A stretch of DNA of 7,406 nt from Clostridium sp. UBA6640 (lineage in GTDB: Bacteria; Bacillota; Clostridia; Clostridiales; Clostridiaceae), in contig NZ_DKLM01000072.1 of NCBI RefSeq assembly GCF_002455975.1, positions 10,315 through 17,720 of the forward strand, read 5' to 3'. The notes below the pieces were generated by a model. It saw only the letters and a program-made list of their open reading frames with translations, had not been told where the DNA came from and ran no database searches. The position numbers and the translations under genes were made by a program. Of this stretch, positions 1 to 4,597 are shown piece after piece; the first letter of the stretch is position 1, and every line of letters begins with the position of its first letter.

Positions 1-471
1 TATATGATCAAATAAAAGATTTGCAGCTGTATTATCACTAAAACGTACTGCTGCAATGCAAAGTTCTTCAATGGTCATGCCTTTATCAACGTTATCTTCT
101 GTAATTGGAGAATAAGGGACAATATCTTCTTTGTTATATTTAACTACTTTCTTAAGCTGCTCTAATGAATCTTGTTTTAAAACAGCACCAGCGGCTAAAG
201 CTTTGAAAGTAGAACAGTAAGCAAACCTCTCATCAGCACGATATATAACTTCTTTATTCGTCTCTGTATCAAAAGCATATACACCAAGTTTAGCACCATA
301 ATTACTTTCAAGTTGTGAAAATGCCGAATTATATTGTACATCAGACTTCGTGTTTACAGGTGATTGAGCTACTGCCTTTCCACAGTCAATAAGAGAAAAG
401 ACCGCAAGCAACATAAATATAGCAATTTTAAACTTATTTACCTTGAATTTTGAATTCACTAATTTTCTCAT
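1..471 (-). CDS. bla: Class A beta-lactamase, N-terminal 157 residues (cut by window edge)
   Basis: This is a serine beta-lactamase, which hydrolyses the beta-lactam ring of penicillins outside the cell membrane. The gene starts at 471 on the minus strand and runs off the left edge, so only 157 codons are seen and the Glu166 and KTG regions are missing. Residues 13-36 form a signal peptide: a basic start, a hydrophobic core IAIFMLLAVFSLI, then AVA-Q, a plausible signal peptidase I site. Cys30 (LIDCG) is only a poor lipobox because Asp precedes it. The active-site motif STFK is at 87-90 (Ser87 nucleophile, Lys90) and the SDN loop is at 145-147. The segment KEDIVPYSPI at 114-123 is typical of Gram-positive penicillinases. 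The start is supported by AAAGGAG 7 bases upstream. The gene looks less AT-rich than the right half of the window. The family is clear; the spectrum and intactness cannot be judged. Confidence 0.93.
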   Translation of the reverse strand, partial: MRKLVNSKFKVNKFKIAIFMLLAVFSLIDCGKAVAQSPVNTKSDVQYNSAFSQLESNYGAKLGVYAFDTETNKEVIYRADERFAYCSTFKALAAGAVLKQDSLEQLKKVVKYNKEDIVPYSPITEDNVDKGMTIEELCIAAVRFSDNTAANLLFDHI

Positions 472-478
472 ATAAAAT

Positions 479-485
479 CTCCTTT
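479..485 (-). promoter_or_regulatory. Ribosome binding site of the beta-lactamase gene
   Basis: AAAGGAG on the minus strand lies 7 bases before the ATG at 471 and fixes that start rather than the internal Met20. Confidence 0.85.
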
Positions 486-671
486 GTTATTTAATCGATC
501 TGTTAGGCTATTTTTTCATAATCAAAAGCACCCCATATTTTATTTAATATATTTATAGCCTCACTATCTACGCACTTAATTTACTTTTTTGAATATAACT
601 CAAAACTTTTTAAATATTATCTCTTCTAAAATTATAATGTAGAATTAATTTTAAGAGCATCATACTATATA

Positions 672-700
672 TTACCAAATATTCATATATTTACCAAATA
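672..700 (+). repeat. 10-bp direct repeat TTACCAAATA, two copies
   Basis: TTACCAAATA occurs at 672-681 and again at 691-700, a period of 19 bp. On the minus strand this reads TATTTGGTAA twice, about 200 bp before the bla start and just upstream of its candidate -10. Near-helical spacing is what a tandem-binding regulator would use, but chance or relic repetition is also possible in such AT-rich DNA. Confidence 0.5.
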
Positions 701-737
701 GGATTATAGATATTTTTAGTACCGTATTATTTAGCCT

Positions 738-836
738 TCAAAGAACATTATTTAATTCGTTATAATTATCATTTGTATCTCTTCTAGCTCTCTTATCTTT
801 TGTAAAATGAGCAAAATAAAGAGATTCTATGGTCCG
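738..836 (-). pseudogene. Possible decayed coding fragment (32 residues, ends ELNNVL)
   Basis: A minus-strand open stretch runs from just after a stop codon at about 836 to TGA at 738-740. It encodes 32 residues starting RTIESLYFAHFTKDKRARRD and ending DNYNELNNVL. The charged, K/R/D/N-rich composition looks like the C-terminus of a real protein, but there is no start codon or ribosome binding site. I do not recognise the family. A run of this length is not rare by chance, so this is only a candidate remnant. Confidence 0.3.
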
Positions 837-859
837 TTATCTTGCCTTTAAAATTTAAT

Positions 860-949
860 TTATTCTGTAATATAATCCATTTCTGTAATGCTCTTAAACT
901 TTTCTACTGTTAAAACACCCAACTTTGTAGATTCTTTTAAATCTTTTGA
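860..949 (-). pseudogene. Possible decayed coding fragment (29 residues, ends MDYITE)
   Basis: A minus-strand open stretch with no start codon ends at the stop at 860-862. It encodes SKDLKESTKLGVLTVEKFKS followed by ITEMDYITE. It reads like the C-terminal end of a small protein and faintly recalls short phage tail-associated proteins, but I cannot assign it. It lies 5' of the fragment at 738-836 on the same strand, in a different frame. The two could belong to one frameshifted relic or to two. It may also be chance. Confidence 0.3.
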
Positions 950-985
950 TTAATAGCATACCTTTTTATAAGCAGTTCATATAAT

Positions 986-1020
986 AAATTATAGTTAAAT
1001 TTAAAGTTAAACTATAATTT
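986..1020 (+). promoter_or_regulatory. Inverted repeat between the -10 and RBS of the propeller gene (possible operator)
   Basis: AAATTATAGTT (986-996) and AACTATAATTT (1010-1020) are perfect 11-bp inverted arms separated by 13 bp. The left arm abuts a TATAAT at 980-985, and the right arm abuts the AAAGGAG ribosome binding site at 1021-1027. This position suits either a repressor operator over the transcription start or an mRNA stem affecting ribosome access. The spacer also carries AGTTAAA twice (993-999 and 1005-1011). Confidence 0.5.
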
Positions 1021-1036
1021 AAAGGAGATTGATAAA

Positions 1037-2095
1037 ATGTTTCATAATGAAGATAATTGCTTTAGTATGGTATTTTCTATGACCAATGAATTAGATAACA
1101 GTGTTGTTACCTTTATGAGGGATAGTATGGGAACTCTATCTTGTCCAGAAGTTTATAGAACAGGGGGAAATGGGACAGGGGCACAACAAGTAGACCCCCT
1201 AGGATCTCAAGGGTCAATTGCTATATCATCTGATGGTAGATTTCTCTTTGTAGTTAACGCTGGCAGCAATAGTATAAGTAGCTTTTGTATATCTGAATGG
1301 GGTCTTATTCTTGTTTCTGTAGTACCATCTGGTGGGGTTTTCCCTAACAGCTTAACTGTAAATAGGCATAATCTTTATGTAACTAATTCCGGTAATCCTC
1401 CTCAAATTCCTGCAAATGTTACTGGATTTCACATTGGATCAGATGGACACCTTAGTATTATAAGTGGATCTCAAAGACCATTAAGTTCAGATAATGCTCA
1501 ATCAAAATGTATTGTTTCAAGTGCTTGCGGTGATAAACTTGTTGTAAGCGAAGGAGTAACCAATAATCTCAGCGTTTATGAAGTAAACCGCGATGGAAGC
1601 TTAGAAGGCCCAATTGTAAATCCTTCTAATGGTGTAGGTCCTTTTGGCTCGGCTTATCTCAATAATAATCTTTTGGTAGTTACTGAGGTAACTACAAATG
1701 CATTATCATCCTACAATGTTACAAATAATGGTATTCTTAATGTTATTAGTGGTTCTGTTCTAAATAATCAATCAGCAACTTGTTGGGTTTCAGTTACTCC
1801 TGATGAGGGTCATGCTTATACCTCTAACGCTGGCAGCGGTACAATAAGTCGCTATCGTATTAATCATGATGGAACTTTGACTGTTGTTGAAACTATACCA
1901 AGTACACCTAATAGAACAGGCTCTCCAATTGATAGCGCAATAGACAGATGTGGTCAGAACTTTTATGTTTTAAATGGTGGTGAAGGCTCAATCAGTGTAT
2001 TTGAAATTGAGGAAGATGGACATTTAGTTCTATTACAAATATTCCAAGATACAAGATTACCGCGAATTGGTGCACAAGGGATGGCAGTACTCTAG
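1037..2095 (+). CDS. YVTN-type beta-propeller protein, lactonase-like
   Basis: This 352-residue protein looks like a member of the YVTN/6-phosphogluconolactonase-like propeller superfamily. Recurrent blade motifs mark it: LFVVNAGSNSISSF (70-83), NLYVTNSGN (112-120), LLVVTEVTTNALSSY (212-226), AYTSNAGSGTISRY (260-273) and FYVLNGGEGSISVF (309-322), each followed by a DG turn such as RDGSLE, HDGTLT or EDGHLV. It has no signal peptide or membrane segment and is probably cytoplasmic. The N-terminus has TGGNGTGAQ (42-50) and GSQGSIAISSDGRFLF (56-71), as in bacterial lactonase-family proteins. The real substrate is unknown, and characterised superfamily members include both sugar lactonases and non-enzymatic propellers. 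GGAG at 1024-1027 supports the start. The gene is visibly richer in GGT, GGC and GGA codons than its neighbours. It is transcribed away from bla. Confidence 0.85.
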   Translation: MFHNEDNCFSMVFSMTNELDNSVVTFMRDSMGTLSCPEVYRTGGNGTGAQQVDPLGSQGSIAISSDGRFLFVVNAGSNSISSFCISEWGLILVSVVPSGGVFPNSLTVNRHNLYVTNSGNPPQIPANVTGFHIGSDGHLSIISGSQRPLSSDNAQSKCIVSSACGDKLVVSEGVTNNLSVYEVNRDGSLEGPIVNPSNGVGPFGSAYLNNNLLVVTEVTTNALSSYNVTNNGILNVISGSVLNNQSATCWVSVTPDEGHAYTSNAGSGTISRYRINHDGTLTVVETIPSTPNRTGSPIDSAIDRCGQNFYVLNGGEGSISVFEIEEDGHLVLLQIFQDTRLPRIGAQGMAVL

Positions 2096-2203
2096 ATATG
2101 AATAAATTATACTTTTAAAATATAAGTACAGTTTAAATATAGAAAGATAAAGCGGATATAATTATAGTAAATTCTTTTTTTACCGTCTAAATTCTAAAAA
2201 TGA

Positions 2204-2236
2204 AAAGCCATGAACTTAATTAGAATTCATGGCTTT
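2204..2236. terminator. Bidirectional terminator-like hairpin between convergent genes
   Basis: AAAGCCATGAA (2204-2214) and TTCATGGCTTT (2226-2236) form a perfect 11-bp stem with an 11-base loop. On the minus strand it is followed by TCATTTTTAG, and on the plus strand by a weaker AGCTTATCATT. The position between converging genes supports termination from both sides. Confidence 0.7.
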
Positions 2237-2259
2237 AGCTTATCATTAATCTTAAAGCA

Positions 2260-2289
2260 GGTAGAAACTCTAGATTTAAGAGTTCTATC
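2260..2289 (+). terminator. Weak secondary hairpin
   Basis: GGTAGAA-A-CTCT (2260-2271) pairs with AGAGTTCTATC (2279-2289) with one bulged A and one G-U pair. A T-rich stretch TATTTATATATATTT follows. It could be a back-up terminator for the propeller gene, but the tail is interrupted by A residues. Confidence 0.3.
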
Positions 2290-2348
2290 TATTTATATAT
2301 ATTTCCTGAATACCACTCTTAAAGGAGCATTTCCCATATATTTTAATT

Positions 2349-2573
2349 TTATTTTTTTATGTTATTTGATTTAGATTTCTCTTTAAGATTTTTAATGTAA
2401 TAATATGGATATATACTTATATTATATAAGATTACTGTAATACTAAATACTACTATAAAATCTTTCACAGTACTATTTATATTAATGATATCTATACTTT
2501 CATTTACATAAAGTCCTATAAATAATGCTATAGTTAATATTACAAAATTAATATCTTTCTTATTTCCTGACAT
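2349..2573 (-). CDS. Small membrane protein with two transmembrane helices
   Basis: This is a 74-residue protein of unknown function. From the chosen start, residues 8-24 (INFVILTIALFIGLYVN) and about 39-60 (FIVVFSITVILYNISIYPYYYI) are hydrophobic helices. The N-terminus (NKKD) and the C-terminal tail (KNLKEKSKSNNIKK) are basic, which predicts both ends inside the cell. The frame is open back to a TTG at 2615, but AAAGGAG at 2585-2591 lies inside that extension and 11 bases before the ATG at 2573, so the ATG start is preferred. The gene sits downstream of the acetyltransferase gene on the same strand but is separated from it by a terminator-like hairpin, so it is probably a separate unit. No family was recognised. 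Confidence 0.6.
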   Translation of the reverse strand: MSGNKKDINFVILTIALFIGLYVNESIDIININSTVKDFIVVFSITVILYNISIYPYYYIKNLKEKSKSNNIKK

Positions 2574-2584
2574 AACAATACTAT

Positions 2585-2610
2585 CTCCTTTACAAATTCT
2601 TTTTAAGAAT
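2585..2610 (-). promoter_or_regulatory. RBS (2585-2591) that sets the start of the membrane-protein gene, with a small upstream stem
   Basis: AAAGGAG on the minus strand occupies 2585-2591. Just upstream of it, ATTCTT/AAGAAT (2596-2601 and 2605-2610) form a 6-bp stem with a 3-base loop. The Shine-Dalgarno decides for the ATG at 2573 over the TTG at 2615. Confidence 0.7.
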
Positions 2611-2660
2611 CTCAATCAATAAATTTAAAAGTCATTAATTTAAGTTATATACATAAAAAA

Positions 2661-2688
2661 ATGTTAGAACATTGAGTTTTTCTAACAT
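2661..2688 (-). terminator. Rho-independent terminator of the acetyltransferase gene
   Basis: On the minus strand, ATGTTAGAA (complement of 2680-2688) and TTCTAACAT (complement of 2661-2669) form a 9-bp stem with a 10-base loop. It is followed by TTTTTTAT from the A-run at 2655-2660. It lies about 30 bases past the stop codon of the GNAT gene. Confidence 0.85.
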
Positions 2689-2717
2689 CTTTTGTAAAAA
2701 TTAATTATTATCCTATA

Positions 2718-3200
2718 TTAAATTATATCATCTAAAGTTAGCAATACATTTAATTTCTTATCTTTTGTTTCTATTTTTGCTCCATTTTTTACCCAAATCT
2801 TTTTAGAAGCAATATTATCATCTTTTATAGTAGCAGATATATATTTTATTCCTTTTTCTCCCGCTAAATTTAATACTTGAGAAAATGCACAGCTTGTATA
2901 TCCATTGCCCCAATATTTACTACCAATCCAATAGCCTATTTGTGCTTTTTGCTCTTTAATATTTTGATGACTTAATGATATTGTACCTATAGCTATATCA
3001 TTTAAAACAATAGCAAATATTTCAGCGTTATTTTTATTACACCATTGATTATTATAATCAATAAACTCTAATTTAGATATTTTGCTTCCCTCTGAATTCA
3101 AAGCATTTTTTAACCTGTGATCATTGTTTAAAATATCTACAAGCTGTATTGCATAATCATCATTGATATTCTTAATAGATATATTGCCATATATTTTCAT
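2718..3200 (-). CDS. GNAT-family N-acetyltransferase (RimJ/RimL-like)
   Basis: This 160-residue protein is expected to transfer an acetyl group from acetyl-CoA to an amine; the substrate is not apparent. The central sheet strand IFAIVLNDIAIGTISL (61-76) is followed by the acetyl-CoA segment QIGYWIGSKYWGNGYTSCA (88-106). GNGYTS here takes the place of the usual G-x-G pyrophosphate loop. ISATIKDDNIASKKIWVKNG (121-140) is the conserved 'N-x-x-S at the helix start, then KNGA' region of RimJ/RimL-like members. The length is typical of the family. The start is supported by a strong AGGGGGAGGGG ribosome binding site at 3204-3215. It has its own extended -10 promoter and terminator, so it is probably monocistronic. 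It is divergent from the small cysteine-rich protein gene. Confidence 0.85.
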   Translation of the reverse strand: MKIYGNISIKNINDDYAIQLVDILNNDHRLKNALNSEGSKISKLEFIDYNNQWCNKNNAEIFAIVLNDIAIGTISLSHQNIKEQKAQIGYWIGSKYWGNGYTSCAFSQVLNLAGEKGIKYISATIKDDNIASKKIWVKNGAKIETKDKKLNVLLTLDDII

Positions 3201-3236
3201 ATAACCCCTCCCCCTTTAATTCTGCTATTTTTAATA

Positions 3237-3266
3237 TAAGAAATATAAATAGAAAAACATTTCTTA
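3237..3266. repeat. Inverted repeat in the leader of the acetyltransferase gene
   Basis: TAAGAAAT (3237-3244) and ATTTCTTA (3259-3266) are perfect 8-bp arms around a 14-bp spacer. They lie at the predicted transcription start of the GNAT gene, so they could form a 5' hairpin or an operator. The AT-only character leaves room for chance. Confidence 0.4.
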
Positions 3267-3272
3267 GATTTG

Positions 3273-3281
3273 ATTATAGCA
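3273..3281 (-). promoter_or_regulatory. Extended -10 promoter of the acetyltransferase gene
   Basis: On the minus strand TGCTATAAT (complement of 3273-3281) is a perfect extended -10 (TG-n-TATAAT). No good -35 is seen at 17 bp. It lies about 73 bases before the ATG. Confidence 0.65.
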
Positions 3282-3316
3282 TTTTTATCTGTTCTTTATT
3301 TTTTATATAGAATATT

Positions 3317-3330
3317 TATTATTAATAATA
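3317..3330. repeat. 14-bp perfect palindrome between divergent promoters
   Basis: TATTATTAATAATA is fully self-complementary and sits between the GNAT promoter and the promoter of the small cysteine protein. It is a possible regulator site, though AT-only palindromes of this size arise easily here. Confidence 0.3.
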
Positions 3331-3355
3331 TTAAACTATTTCCTTTTGCCTTTAT

Positions 3356-3384
3356 TTGATTTATTTTCACTTATATGGTAAAAT
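3356..3384 (+). promoter_or_regulatory. Strong sigma-A promoter of the small cysteine-motif protein gene
   Basis: TTGATT (-35, 3356-3361) and TAAAAT (-10, 3379-3384) are separated by exactly 17 bp, with TG at 3376-3377 forming an extended -10. Transcription should start near 3391, giving a short leader that holds AAAAAAGGGGG at 3391-3401 as ribosome binding site. Confidence 0.75.
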
Positions 3385-3411
3385 ATCGTCAAAAAAGGGG
3401 GATTAATTATT

Positions 3412-3639
3412 ATGTATAATAAAATATTAAGCTTTAAAATTGCTTGTATATGCGATACTGAAATAACTATTACGGAATCTAACTTTGATAATATTGTTGA
3501 CAATGGGCTAACTTGCCCAGTATGTGAATATTCTCTAACTTCTGACGCTCAAGAAGTGATTTCTAAACTCCAAGCCTTTAACGAAGCATCAAAAGAACTT
3601 GATGAACTTTTGGAGGGATACCCTCAAGTAACTGTTTAA
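3412..3639 (+). CDS. 75-residue protein with putative zinc-ribbon cysteines
   Basis: The function is not known to me. The N-terminal half has the layout of a minimal zinc ribbon: KIACICDTEI (residues 9-18; Cys12 and Cys14, a CxC pair) and GLTCPVCEYSL (32-42; Cys35 and Cys38, a CxxC pair), about 20 residues apart. The C-terminal half (43-70) is an acidic, probably helical segment, SDAQEVISKLQAFNEASKEL and on. There is no signal peptide, so it is likely cytoplasmic. The start is well supported by an AAAGGGGGA ribosome binding site 10 bases upstream and by a near-consensus promoter, so expression is probably high for its size. It stands alone between divergent GNAT and convergent yjjW, with a strong terminator after it. 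Confidence 0.75.
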   Translation: MYNKILSFKIACICDTEITITESNFDNIVDNGLTCPVCEYSLTSDAQEVISKLQAFNEASKELDELLEGYPQVTV

Positions 3640-3715
3640 TTATTATTAGAGCAGCTTTCTAAATTCTAGTATTTATATCACTTTAATATTCTATTGCAAT
3701 ATTATATAAACCAAT

Positions 3716-3752
3716 AAAAACTCCTTTAAGCTATGCCTAAAGGAGTTTTTTT
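3716..3752. terminator. Strong bidirectional rho-independent terminator
   Basis: AAAAACTCCTTTA (3716-3728) and TAAAGGAGTTTTT (3738-3750) form a 13-bp stem with a 9-base loop. It is followed by further T residues to 3752 on the plus strand and has an A-run, hence a U-run, on the minus strand. It ends the small cysteine-motif gene (+) and the yjjI-yjjW operon (-). Confidence 0.93.
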
Positions 3753-3757
3753 GTATA

Positions 3758-4597
3758 TTAAACTACCACTACATTTTTCACATTATTTTTCATTGCTATA
3801 TTTTTTAAATTTTCCATGTACTCATCAGATGGAGTATAGGATTTAATTAAATCTTCTCTAACACCTAGTGGTCTATATTTTATAAGTTTATAAATTATAT
3901 TAGGATTTAATTCTGCTATAAGCTTACTTCCCATTTCTACAGTGCGTTCATTATTTAAAACTTCTGGCACTACTACTGTTCTTATTTCATAAATTTTATC
4001 CATTTTGGCTAATTTATTTATGTTTTCTATAACAGTTTCGTTTTTCATACCAGTAAGATATTTATTTTCATCACTATCAAAGGCTTTTAAATCTATCATA
4101 GCTTTATCAGTAACCTCTAAAAGTTCAGGGTTATCGTATATAGGAAGTGAAGCATTAGTATCTAAAAATGTAGTTAATCCCAATTTTTTAACCTCTCTAA
4201 AAAGCTCAATTAAAAAATCACTTTGCAGTGTACATTCTCCACCAGATACAGTTATTCCAGATATAAAATATTTAGTTTTATTTAATACCTTTAATATATC
4301 CTGAACAGTCATAACGCTAACTTTAGGACTACTATTATGTTCACAAACTGCAATACAACTATCACAGTTTACACATTTATCTCTATTATAATTGACTTTT
4401 CCATCTATTATAGAAAGAGCACCATGTTCACAATAGCTTACGCATTTTCCGCAATTTATACAGCGATTTATTGTTTCAGGATTATGACAATAGAGGCAGT
4501 TATAGTTACAGCCTTGAAGAAATATGGCTGTTCTATTTCCCTCTCCATCTACTGTACTAAAAGGTATTATTTTATTTACTATAGCTGTTTTACTCAT
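3758..4597 (-). CDS. yjjW: Radical-SAM glycyl-radical enzyme activase, YjjW family
   Basis: This protein is predicted to use S-adenosylmethionine and a [4Fe-4S] cluster to abstract hydrogen from the glycine of its partner enzyme, YjjI. The radical-SAM motif is CNYNCLYC (Cys30, Cys34, Cys37). Two ferredoxin-type inserts follow, CINCGKCVSYC (Cys46, 49, 52, 56) and CVNCDSCIAVC (Cys75, 78, 81, 85), as in activases of the non-PFL type. SGGE (118-121) is the SAM-binding motif, and FLDTNA (144-149) and IDLKAF (168-173) are conserved activase segments. The 279 residues are normal for the family. The ATG lies inside the end of yjjI (8-base overlap ATGAGTAA), so translation is probably coupled. The terminator at 3716-3752 follows directly. 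Confidence 0.92.
   Translation of the reverse strand: MSKTAIVNKIIPFSTVDGEGNRTAIFLQGCNYNCLYCHNPETINRCINCGKCVSYCEHGALSIIDGKVNYNRDKCVNCDSCIAVCEHNSSPKVSVMTVQDILKVLNKTKYFISGITVSGGECTLQSDFLIELFREVKKLGLTTFLDTNASLPIYDNPELLEVTDKAMIDLKAFDSDENKYLTGMKNETVIENINKLAKMDKIYEIRTVVVPEVLNNERTVEMGSKLIAELNPNIIYKLIKYRPLGVREDLIKSYTPSDEYMENLKNIAMKNNVKNVVVV

Larger units (their letters stand above)
472..1036. other. Long intergenic region between divergent bla and propeller genes
   Basis: No intact gene is seen in these 565 bases. The region must contain both divergent promoters. For bla, the best minus-strand -10 is TATAAT at 631-636, with no good -35 (TGCTCT at 17 bp spacing), so the call is weak. For the propeller gene, TATAAT at 980-985 lacks a good -35. 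A 7-bp inverted repeat (AGGCTAT at 505-511, ATAGCCT at 555-561) could fold in the bla leader. I found no clear BlaI-type TACA-n-TGTA operator. Two coding-like minus-strand fragments (738-836 and 860-949) suggest part of this spacer is decayed coding sequence. Confidence 0.6.
2096..2348. other. Intergenic region between convergent genes
   Basis: This spacer separates the rightward propeller gene from the leftward membrane-protein gene. It holds the hairpin at 2204-2236 and a weaker bulged hairpin at 2260-2289. Nothing else is supportable. Confidence 0.5.

Noticed and set aside
1..471. Beta-lactamase as a lipoprotein anchored through Cys30
   Set aside because: The sequence LIDC has Asp just before the Cys, which lipoboxes rarely allow, and a good AVA-Q signal peptidase I site follows. 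It remains possible but is not favoured.
2293..2337. Minus-strand 14-codon frame starting MGNAPLRVVF
   Set aside because: It has no ribosome binding site, lies downstream of another stop, and is too short to support. It could be the tail of a lost gene, but nothing else of it is visible.
4005..4304. 99-residue plus-strand open frame inside yjjW
   Set aside because: It is antisense to a well-supported radical-SAM gene, with no ribosome binding site and low-complexity composition. It is a shadow frame.
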